A stretch of DNA of 64,000 nt from assembly GCF_026151205.1 (NCBI RefSeq), contig NC_087079.1, positions 17,540,945 through 17,604,944 on the forward strand. Direction: 5' to 3'. The stretch is from Bolinopsis microptera (Eukaryota; Ctenophora; Tentaculata; Lobata; Bolinopsidae). Position numbers and translations under genes: made by a program. The notes beneath the pieces were generated by a model. That model ran no database searches, was not told where the DNA came from, and saw only the letters and a program-made list of their open reading frames with translations. This document shows, piece after piece, positions 31,054-40,847 of the stretch (position 1 is its first letter; each line of letters opens with the position of its first letter).

Positions 31054-33440
31054 GTGGTGAAGGAGGTGTAGGTGGTGAGGGAGGTGAGGGAGGTGTAGGT
31101 GGTGAGGGAGGTGTAGGTGGTGAGGGAGGTGTAGGTGGTGAGGGAGGTGTAGGTGGTGAGGAAGGTGTAGGTGGTGAGGGAGGTGTAGGTGGTGAGGGAG
31201 GTGTAGGTGGTGAGGGAGGTGTAGGTGGTGAGGGAGGTGTAGGTGGTGAGGGAGGTGTAGATGGTGAGGGAGGTGTAGGTGGTGAGGGAGGTGTAGGTGG
31301 TGAGGGAGGTGAGGGAGGTGAGGGAGGTGTAGGTGGTGAGGGAGGTGTAGATGGTGAGGGAGGTGTAGGTGGCGAGGGAGGTGTAGGTGGTGAGGGAGGT
31401 GTAGGTGGTGAGGGAGGTGTAGGTGGTGAGGGAGGTGTAGGTGGTGAGGGAGGTGTAGGTAGTGAGGGAGATGTAGGTGGTGAGGGAGGTGTAGGTGGTG
31501 AGGGAGGTGTAGGTGGTGAGGGAGGTGTAAGTGGTGAGGGAGGTGTAGGTGGTGAGGGAGGTGTAGGTGGTGAGGGAGGTGTAGGTGGTGAGGGAGGTGT
31601 AAGTGGTGAGGGAGGTGTAGGTGGTGAGGGAGGTGTAGGTGGTGAGGGAGGTGTAGATGGTGAGGGAGGTGTAGGTGGTGAGGGAGGTGTAGATGGTGAG
31701 GGAGGTGTAGGTGGTGAGGGAGGTGTAGATGGTGAGGGAGGTGTAGATGGTGAGGGAGGTGTAGGTGGTGAGGGAGGTGTAGGTGGTGAGGGAGGTGTAG
31801 GTGGTGAGGGAGGTGTAGGTGGTGAGGGAGGTGTAGATGGTGAGGGAGGTGTAGGTGGTGAGGGAGGTGTAGGTGGTGAGGGAGGTGTAAGTGGTGAGGG
31901 AGGTGTAGGTGGTGAGGGAGGTGTAGGTGGTGAGGGAGGTGTAGATGGTGAGGGAGGTGTAGGTGGTGAGGGAGGTGTAGATGGTGAGGGAGGTGTAAGT
32001 GGTGAGGGAGGTGTAGGTGGTGAGGGAGGTGAGGGAGGTGAGGGAGGTGTACATGTCATGTAGATGGTGAGGGAGGTGTAGATGGTGAGGGAGGTGTAGG
32101 TGGTGAGGGAGGTGAGGGAGGTGTAGGTGGTGAGGGAGGTGAGGGAGGTGTAGGTGGTGAGGGAGGTGAGGGAGGTGTAGGTGGTGAGGGAGGTGAGGGA
32201 GGTGAGGGAGGTGTAGGTGGTGAGGGAGGTGTAGATGGTGAGGGAGGTGTAGGTGGTGAGGGAGGTGTAGGTGGTGAGGAAGGTGTAGATGGTGAGGGAG
32301 GTGTAGGTGGTGAGGGAGGTGTAAGTGGTGAGGGAGGTGTAGGTGGTGAGGGAGGTGTAGGTGGTGAGGGAGGTGTAGATGGTGAGGGAGGTGTAAGTGG
32401 TGAGGGAGGTGTAGGTGGTGAGGGAGGTGTAGGTGGTGAGGAAGGTGTAGGTGGTGAGGGAGGTGTTGGTGGTGAGGGAGGTGAGGGAGGTGTAGGTGGT
32501 GAGGGAGGTGTAGGTGGTGAGGGAGGTGTAGGTGGTGAGGGAGGTGTAGGTGGTGAGGAAGGTGTAGGTGGTGAGGGAGGTGTAGGTGGTGAGGGAGGTG
32601 AGGGAGGTGAGGGAGGTGTACATGTCATGTAGATGGTGAGGGAGGTGTAGATGGTGAGGGAGGTGTAGGTGGTGAGGGAGGTGTAGGTGGTGAGGGAGGT
32701 GAGGGAGGTGTAGGTGGTGAGGGAGGTGTAGGTGGTGAGGGAGGTGTAGATGGTGAGGGAGGTGTAGATGGTGAGGGAGGTGTAGGTGGTGAGGGAGGTG
32801 TAGGTGGTGAGGAAGGTGTAGATGGTGAGGGAGGTGTAGATGGTGAGGGAGGTGTAGGTGGTGAGGGAGGTGTAGGTGGTGAGGGAGGTGTAGGTGGTGA
32901 GGGAGGTGTAAGTGGTGAGGGAGGTGTAGGTGGTGAGGGAGGTGTAGGTGGTGAGGGAGGTGTAGGTGGTGAGGGAGGTGTAAGTGGTGAGGGAGGTGTA
33001 AGTGGTGAGGGAGGTGTAGGTGGTGAGGGAGGTGTAGGAGGTGAGGGAGGTGTAGATGGTGAGGGAGGTGTAGGTGGTGAGGGAGGTGTAGGTGGTGAGG
33101 GAGGTGTAGATGGTGAGGGAGGTGTAGGTGGTGAGGGAGGTGTAGGTGGTGAGGGAGGTGTAAGTGGTGAGGGAGGTGTAGGTGGTGAGGGAGGTGTAGG
33201 TGGTGAGGGAGGTGTAGATGGTGAGGGAGGTGTAGGTGGTGAGGGAGGTGTAGATGGTGAGGGAGGTGTAAGTGGTGAGGGAGGTGTAGGTGGTGAGGGA
33301 GGTGAGGGAGGTGAGGGAGGTGTAGGTGGTGAGGGAGGTGTAGGTGGTGAGGGAGGTGTAGGTGGTGAGGGAGGTGTAGATGGTGAGGGAGGTGTAAGTG
33401 GTGAGGGAGGTGTAGGTGGTGAGGAAGGTGTAGGTGGTGA
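31054..33440 (+). repeat. 18-bp minisatellite, about 2.4 kb
   Basis: Well over 100 units of GGTGGTGAGGGAGGTGTA with point variants (A for G in GTAGATGG/GTAAGTGG, GAGGAAGG) and 9-bp half-units. Since 18 is divisible by 3, several frames stay open for hundreds of codons on the minus strand (His-Leu-Pro, Thr-Tyr-Thr-Ser-Leu and Pro-Pro-Ser-Pro repeats). These are not genes. A marker insert ACATGTCATG occurs at 32051 and 32620, showing a duplication of about 570 bp within the array. The purine/G-rich strand could form two-tier G-quadruplexes. Confidence 0.95.
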
Positions 33441-34871
33441 GCCAGGTCAATATCATCCGGCAAAACAACAAGTCAGCTGATAGGCGTATTAAATAAAGAA
33501 ATTAAACTATTTAAACTATGACAGTTCTCATTAACTGTAAAAAAATTTAACGCTATTTGAATTGTCAGTTATATTTAGTTGGAGTCAATAAGGGGGAGGA
33601 ACTAAAGTTACTGCACGAACAATAAGATAGGCATGTACATGATCTACCAGGACCTATATAATACCAGTCTCATAGGTTGTACAGATAAGGGATAAGAACC
33701 AATGAGAGTCAAGTATAAAGGTCACGTGGTATGTCCACTATTATCATTATATGCAGGGTACAATAGCGGTAAATATTGTACAATTGTTATGCCGTCCTGT
33801 TGTGTAACCCGTAGTTCGTTATGCTTTGGTTAACGGTTATTAGTCAACTTTCATTGAATAAATAACCATTGTGGTTGTGACTAAAAGGTTTACCAGAGAC
33901 CTCATGTAGCTGTAGGACCTGTAGGTGTTATATTAGTGTTATAGGTATATTAGTTGTGACATTTGAATACATCTTGTGGACTGTTTTTGTTTAAACTCGA
34001 TAATCTAAACGCGACAAAGAACCACCTGCTACACTCAACGAATCCCCTGTTTAATAATTCATACATTTCATGGACTCATGTTGTTGCATGAGTAACTTAC
34101 TTTTACTTTAATTACTCGTGACGTTATGGATGTACAGAAGCCCTGTGGGTAAAAATAATATCACGTGACTTACCCTCCCTGAAGCTCTTTATTTCATACG
34201 TTAATATTACTCAGTTTATTGAGATCTGTGAAGTTAATTAGCATGTCTTGTTTATATTTTACGCAAATCATTGTCTGGCGATGTTGTCGTGTTTTAACCC
34301 ATGGTTATTGGCTAATGCAAATTATTTTGATTTATCGAACTGATAGGCTACCTATAAACCTTACATTTGAACTTTGTGTTTAAGTGAACTTCTGATAACG
34401 AGGAATCAATTACCTCTCAATCATATAATTACCTCTCCATTACATTCCTTCCCCCGAAAGGTAATTAGGAGTAGAAGATACTAGTGACTCTCTGAGTACA
34501 AAATATACCTGATCGACCTGTGACTCACTTTTCTTTGTGTTCTTTTGTAAAGACTCACACTTATTGTAGCGAGTTACCATCCCTTTTCTCTTGACGCGTT
34601 CTTTAAACCCTGCTTACCACGTGACTAAAGAATGGGGCTACACATGACCACGTGACTAGCTACCTCCTCTGTTAAACCTTATTCTCTGCTCTCTGATTGG
34701 TGGAGAAATGACACGTGTTGTGCGGCACACGGGTTGATTGGTCGTCATGACAGCGTGTGCACTGAGCATTGTTTTAATTATACCCTGTGCGGGGTATATG
34801 CTGAGGAGGATTGCTTTGTTAGGCCCCAATTAACCCGGCCCCGACTTCCTATATTTCCAAATGTGCACCGT
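33441..34871. promoter_or_regulatory. Intron/intergenic DNA with a CACGTG E-box cluster
   Basis: Five CACGTG palindromes in about 1 kb (33723, 34162, 34618, 34649, 34712), with inverted CCAAT motifs at about 34695 and 34737. This is a promoter- or enhancer-like composition inside the plastin 5' intron. No first exon with a fitting phase was found next to it. Confidence 0.4.
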
Positions 34872-35807
34872 GTGCTGTGCCGGTTTATTGACTTGATGTT
34901 AACTGCTTGTGTATTTTACAAGCCAGCCTCATGGCTGATTGTTGTGCTGTGCCGGTTTATTGACTTGATGTTAACTGCTTGTGTATTTTACAAGCCAGCC
35001 TCATGGCTGATTGTTGTGCTGTGCCGGTTTATTGACTTGATGTTAACTGCTTGTGTATTTTACAAGCCAGCCTCATGGCTGATTGTTGTGCTGTGCCGGT
35101 TTATTGACTTGATGTTAACTGCTTGTGTATTTTACAAGCCAGCCTCATGGCTGATTGTTGTGCTGTGCCGGTTTATTGACTTGATGTTAACTGCTTGTGT
35201 ATTTTACAAGCCAGCCTCATGGCTGATTGTTGTGCTGTGCCGGTTTATTGACTTGATGTTAACTGCTTGTGTATTTTACAAGCCAGCCTCATGGCTGATT
35301 GTTGTGCTGTGCCGGTTTATTGACTTGATGTTAACTGCTTGTGTATTTTACAAGCCAGCCTCATGGCTGATTGTTGTGCTGTGCCGGTTTATTGACTTGA
35401 TGTTAACTGCTTGTGTATTTTACAAGCCAGCCTCATGGCTGATTGTTGTGCTGTGCCGGTTTATTGACTTGATGTTAACTGCTTGTGTATTTTACAAGCC
35501 AGCCTCATGGCTGATTGTTGTGCTGTGCCGGTTTATTGACTTGATGTTAGCTGCTTGTGTATTTTACAAGCCAGCCTCATGGCTGATTGTTGTGCTGTGC
35601 CGGTTTATTGACTTGATGTTAACTGCTTGTGTATTTTACAAGCCAGCCTCATGGCTGATTGTTGTGCTGTGCCGGTTTATTGACTTGATGTTAACTGCTT
35701 GTGTATTTTACAAGCCAGCCTCATGGCTGATTGTTGTGCTGTGCCGGTTTATTGACTTGATGTTAACTGCTTGTGTATTTTACAAGCCAGCCTCATGGCT
35801 GATTGTT
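34872..35807 (+). repeat. 72-bp tandem repeat, 13 copies
   Basis: Thirteen almost identical 72-bp units; only one G/A difference is obvious (TTAGCT, near 35548). The unit length keeps a plus frame open at 34734-35840, encoding 24-residue repeats VLCRFIDLMLTACVFYKPAS... that end soon after the array. There is no splice or family support for coding, so I treat it as a satellite. Confidence 0.9.
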
Positions 35808-37262
35808 GTGTTATCGATTAGCGATCGTACGGCATGTTAATTGCACATGGTTCCAGATACGCACAATCAAGATCGTTTAATTGCTTAATTGTTTCCGATC
35901 GTTATTCCTTTACCTTCTCCGTTTCATGCTCTTGGTTGAACACGTAGAGTAGTTACCGTGATCTGCTATGTACCGACATTGTTCATTTCTTGGGTCATTT
36001 CTCTTAGCTAGCTCATTTTGTGTATAGAATCTACATTTATGTTAGTACAAGATCTCACTGCACCTCTACTACTAGGCTAATGTTCTAGAGTAGAATGATA
36101 ATGATCTTATGCTCGTGATGTTACAGCCCACTCCACTCTCTACCCCTCCCTTTCGTTCACTAGAAAAGTTCCACCATCAGTTTGCTACTCAACCACCTCT
36201 TTGATAGCTCAGATATTGTCACAACCCTAGAAATGTACAACTAACAGCTGTTTTCCATGATAACTCGTGTAAGAACACTCTCTCTGTAACGTATGAACTG
36301 CGACTGCATGGAGGCATCCTCTGTGGCAAAAATGGGCGCCGCCGGTCATACGCCGCCGCCGCCGTGAAATAACCCACGCTGCCGCCGCCCACGGCGTCGC
36401 CCATGTCTGCTTTGTGGGCTCCTTAAAAAACCAGTGTATATGGGGCTTATTTCTTCCTTTAGATTATGTGATAATTGTGTTGTATCGAGAAGAGTCCGGT
36501 ATATAATTAGTTGGCAGCCAAGTTGTGACGAGTGTTTTGACACATGGTTATTACTATATTAGACTGCATGATAGGATTACATCACGTTAAACATATTACA
36601 TAATTGTAATTTGTAGAGCAGCGGATATCTCATGATTTGTATCATGGACCTGTCTTACCAAGCTGTGGAGCTGCTGTACTTACACAATTTTAATATTGCT
36701 ATTTTACAATCATGAAAGATTGTGCTCATACCCAAAATATGTTGCAGAAAGCCCACTCAACAGTGTAACATGGCCGCCGCGCCGGCCATCGATTTCCCCC
36801 AAAACAAGGTTATTTTGCTTTGGTTAGTTGAGACGCTGCCTGTTTCGTTGAATGGTTATAATATGGACAGTTTGACACATTTTGACAGAATATAAGTATC
36901 ATGTCACGTGAACAAGTTGTCTTATCTTTGGTAAAGATAAGTCTTTCTTGGAAATTTGATAGCGGAAGTTAACGCAGTCCAAATTGTTTTAAATTCGTCG
37001 GCCGGTTTGGTCGAAAAAGTATCGGTGACCAACTAGAACTGTCAGTGCTACTGATAAATTGCTCGAACATTTGATTAAACGAACTCTTCCTCTTGAGGTA
37101 CCGAAGTCGAACAATAAAAGTTCAACTCAGATGATCAGATCTAAAAAAGTGCAAACTAAAACAAGAAGGTTTTTACTGTACAACTGTAGACTTGAGTAGT
37201 TCAAGTTTTGCTATGGTTTGCGTTTTTGCGACTCTCATGAAATTACAAGATTAAACACCAAA
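35808..37262. other. Unassigned intronic DNA
   Basis: GCC-rich patches at 36329-36405 and 36771-36792, one E-box at 36905. No supported gene. Confidence 0.35.
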
Positions 37263-37270
37263 GGCCGTCA

Positions 37271-37833
37271 CAGGGACGTAGCCAGGATTTTTCTTTGAGG
37301 GGGGCTGTCGGCGAGCGAAGCGAGCCGACGCGTCCAATCAAGCTGCGCAGCGAGCGAAGCGAGCAAGCTGTGGCAGGGGTCTGGGGGCGCAGCCCCCAGC
37401 GGGGTCCAGGGGCGGAGCCCCTTGGCGGGGGCTAGAGGGGCGCAGCCCCCCGGAAATTTTTTGCGAAACAGGGTGTTTTAGACGACATTTGGCATTAAAG
37501 AAATTTGTAGGACAGCAATAAACTGGGATTGAAAAGAATCAAGTACTCACGTAAATTTGGTAACTTCACAACAGCAATCTGCATTCTCCAATCAGAATTT
37601 ACGACTTACTCAGGCCTCATCGTCTTAAGATTTTTACATTTCCCTACGGTCTAGGGGACACTATTGACTATAATTATAGAAGTCTTCTAGAATGTTTGCT
37701 TGGATTTAATGACATATATTTACTAATCCACAGTTCAAATCTTTGACTGACTGCAGTCATAAACACAGCCCAGTTACCAGGCGACCATGGCTGCCGCCCC
37801 CCTAGCCCCCCCCCCCCCCTGGCTACGTGCCTG
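37271..37833. mobile_element. hAT-type MITE with 8-bp target duplication
   Basis: Terminal inverted repeats CAGGGACGTAGCCAGG and CCTGGCTACGTGCCTG are flanked by a perfect 8-bp duplication GGCCGTCA (37263-37270, 37834-37841). The CAGGG start and 8-bp duplication are diagnostic of the hAT superfamily. The interior is GC-rich on the left, with short internal repeats of GGGGCGCAGCCCC type, and encodes nothing, so it is non-autonomous. Confidence 0.88.
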
Positions 37834-38073
37834 GGCCGTCACTCCCTTGCCAACTTGTCTGCTGAGCAGAAAAGTTTAAAGAGGCGCTGCATTCCATTTA
37901 CTGTCTGATGAGAGCCTTTTACTTGCTTTGCTTGCTCTCTCTCAGCCACCCAGCACCTCCCCTATTATATAACTTGGTGTGAGTGGTGTTGTATAATACA
38001 GGCTCAGTTGCTATTTACCTCTCTTTGTCATACTAATTCTCAAGTGAATAAATTCAGCGTTGTAATATTCAGT

Positions 38074-38547
38074 GGTTACACATGTCACTGTTGTGTCTTT
38101 CTGTAGTTACAGTTGTCACTGTTGTGTCTTTCTGTAGTTACAGTTGTCACTGTTGTGTCTTTCTGTAGTTACAGTTGTCACTGTTGTGTCTTTCTGTAGT
38201 TACAGTTGTCACTGTTGTGTCTTTCTGTAGTTACAGTTGTCACTGTTGTGTCTTTCTGTAGTTACAGTTGTCACTGTTGTGTCTTTCTGTAGTTACAGTT
38301 GTCACTGTTGTGTCTTTCTGTAGTTACAGTTGTCACTGTTGTGTCTTTCTGTAGTTACAGTTGTCACTGTTGTGTCTTTCTGTAGTTACAGTTGTCACTG
38401 TTGTGTCTTTCTGTAGTTACAGTTGTCACTGTTGTGTCTTTCTGTAGTTACAGTTGTCACTGTTGTGTCTTTCTGTAGTTACAGTTGTCACTGTTGTGTC
38501 TTTCTGTAGTTACAGTTGTCACTGTTGTGTCTTTCTGTAGTTACAGG
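38074..38547 (+). repeat. 31-bp tandem repeat, about 15 copies
   Basis: Unit GTTACAGTTGTCACTGTTGT plus GTCTTTCTGTA, highly homogeneous. Each unit ends in TCTTTCTGTAG, a pyrimidine tract plus AG that resembles a 3' splice site, although no coding sequence follows. Confidence 0.93.
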
Positions 38548-38723
38548 TGTTTACTGAACTTTAACATGGTGTTTTCATTAGAGCTGTCGCATTTTAATTC
38601 TCCTGTGGCTTGAAGCTGTCAACACGTTATACGTTACTACGTGATATAGTATTACTACTAGGTAGCTAAGTTAGCAGTTCACAGCCCTCCTTAAATCTCG
38701 CGTTATATATAGTTTATACGTCT

Positions 38724-39135
38724 CTCTATATAATATATTATAGTCAGCAGTCAGGTAGTGCTATTCTAATAGTCACTCTATATAATATATTATAGTCAGC
38801 AGTCAGGTAGTGCTATTCTAATAGTCACTCTATATAATATATTATAGTCAGCAGTCAGGTAGTGCTAAATTTCTAATAGTCACTCTATATAATATATTAT
38901 AGTCAGCAGTCAGGTAGTGCTATTCTAGTAGTCACTCTATATAATATATTATAGTCAGCAGTCAGGTAGTGCTATTCTAATAGTCACTCTATATAATATA
39001 TTATAGTCAGCAGTCAGGTAGTGCTATTCTAATAGTCACTCTATATAATATATTATAGTCAGCAGTCAGGTAGTGCTATTTTAATAGTCACTCTATATAA
39101 TACATATAGTCAGCAGTCAGGTAGTGCTATTCTAA
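38724..39135 (+). repeat. 53-bp tandem repeat, about 8 copies
   Basis: Unit containing TCTATATAATATATTATAG and CAGCAGTCAGGTAGTGCTA, with a 3-bp insertion in one copy and minor decay in the last. Confidence 0.9.
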
Positions 39136-40069
39136 ACGAGAAAGGGACGAGAGAGTAGGTAACAAAAAGAAAGTGGAAATTAAAATTTCGAATCAAGTCC
39201 ATAGTAAGAAGCGTAAGATGTTCTTGAAAAATGATCTTGGAAACTGTGCCCTTCTCTCTCTCTCTCTGTTCTGTGCCCTTAATCTAGGTAGTACCCCCTA
39301 CTTAATCAGTTAAAATACAAAGACTAGACTCTCTAGAAACATCAGTAAGAGTAAAATATTGAAATTGTGAACTGTGAATAGATAAGGGTACAATATATCT
39401 GAGGACTCTCTCAGATTGTTGAACAGATGCGTGATTGGGACTGTATCTGAAGATCAAATAACGGATCTAGCTAAGTCTCACCACATCAGGTGGCCTAATT
39501 GAAGGAGGCGTCAAATGAGTTTTTGCAAAGCTCGTCCTATTTGTCCCCTTGAAATCAGTCTACTTTCAGATTGACATTGGACATGTTGTGTTAAGTTCCG
39601 CTTAGTTTTACTATTTCCTTTCCATCCAATTCATATGTTTAGTTAATGTTATGCACAGTAGTTTTCCCTTTGATTTATCAAATAAACAGTATATTGTCGT
39701 CTCCTCAAACCTTTCAGGCTTTTACTCACTGTACGTCGCGTAGGTACTAGACTCCATTGAAAATCGCTTACGCAATACAATTACACATAAGCGCTGACCT
39801 TTGGCCGGCGATAATTTCGGCTAGGAACAATATTTTTCCATGGGACCAAATGCAGCTGATAGATATGACTCCGACCTCCGTCCCCGCGCCCCCACCCCCG
39901 CCCCCCGCCCCCTTGAACAGACTTCTAAAGCTTTCCAACCTCTCATTTATCCGCAATTATTGTTTAAAATTCTGAGATAATACGATTTTACATTTTGAGT
40001 CGTTGTGAAGTGTAAACCCCTAATAAAAACAAACTTGTGTTTTTAAAAGGATATAATAGCTGCGTAGTC
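39136..40069. other. Region upstream of exon 1b
   Basis: No gene. A (CT)n tract lies near 39253 and a C-rich stretch at 39885-39913. The sequence just upstream of 40070 (GGATATAATAG at 40049-40059) could be a TATA-like element but is too close to the ATG to be certain. Confidence 0.3.
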
Positions 40070-40147
40070 ATGGCAACCAGCCCACCTCCACTGTGTCGAG
40101 ACATTTCAGCCATGTCGCTGACGGAGTTCAAAGATGCTTTCGAGCAG
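40070..40147 (+). CDS. PLS: Plastin alternative first exon 1b
   Basis: ATGG in good context opens 26 codons starting MATSPPPLCRDI and ending SLTEFKDAFEQ, then a GTAGCA donor. It ends in phase 0. Joined to exon 2 it gives [17 protein letters not shown], the most canonical EF-hand helix of the three first exons. A second in-frame ATG (residue 15) lies just before SLTEF. The donor is weaker than those of 1a and 1c. Confidence 0.6.
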
Positions 40148-40778
40148 GTAGCAATTTTTAGGTAGAAAATACCGTAGCAATTGTTAGGTAGCAAATATTG
40201 TAGCAATTGTTTGGTAGCAAATAATGAAGCAATTCTTCTCATATTCAGAAAAATTATCAAGTTTCCTAATTTGACATTGCTGTGGTTTTAAGCTAACAAA
40301 TGATTTAATAACTGCTTGAGTTGTAATGATAGGGGTGGGCACCAGCCCCTAGTAATGAGAGTACAAATCAGGCAGGCTACAATCCAAAACTAGAAACACG
40401 CGTGTCTGACAAGGCTGACACCGATAAAAATGTCGTGAAATACGAGAGAAAAGTTGGTGTCGTTACAAAAACTAAGACTGAGTTGGACGTATTCAATGAC
40501 AAAATGATCATCCTACCTACTGTACTTTGTCGGATAAACTTAATTTGCGAACATTAAATCGAATTTCGGCCCCTATTGAGCAGGGTCTAGTTATGGATGA
40601 AGTAACTGAGTTAGGATTTAGAATGTTGACAGTCGTTGAGGTAACAAGGTATTGGGTTCCTTGAGCTAATTAGTGGCGCATAGTGCGTTGGGGCAGTTTC
40701 TTTTGCTCCGTTGTAGTAAAGTTGTTCCCTGTTTGTATAGTACTGTAATAAGGTACCTGCTGTCTGATTTAAGTGAAA

Positions 40779-40847
40779 ATGTCTGGTGATGAGCAAACTG
40801 TTCTCAGTAGGACCAAGTCCTTTACTGTCCGTGAGATATTTGACCAA
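40779..40847 (+). CDS. PLS: Plastin first exon 1c (used for the main model)
   Basis: ATG with A at -3 opens 23 codons ([15 protein letters not shown]..., ending VREIFDQ) before a strong GTAAGA donor, phase 0. It is closest to exon 2 (281-bp intron) and so the simplest start. A short polar N-terminus precedes the first EF-hand helix. Choice among 1a, 1b and 1c would depend on promoter use. Confidence 0.7.

Noticed and set aside
30936-33471. Long Pro-, His- and Thr-rich open frames on the minus strand
   Set aside because: They are the 18-bp minisatellite translated in different frames, with no non-repetitive domain or splice context.
36771-36815. Possible further plastin first exon (MAAAPAIDFPQNK)
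   Set aside because: The phase fits, but the end does not form the EF-hand helix and the donor GTTATT is poor.
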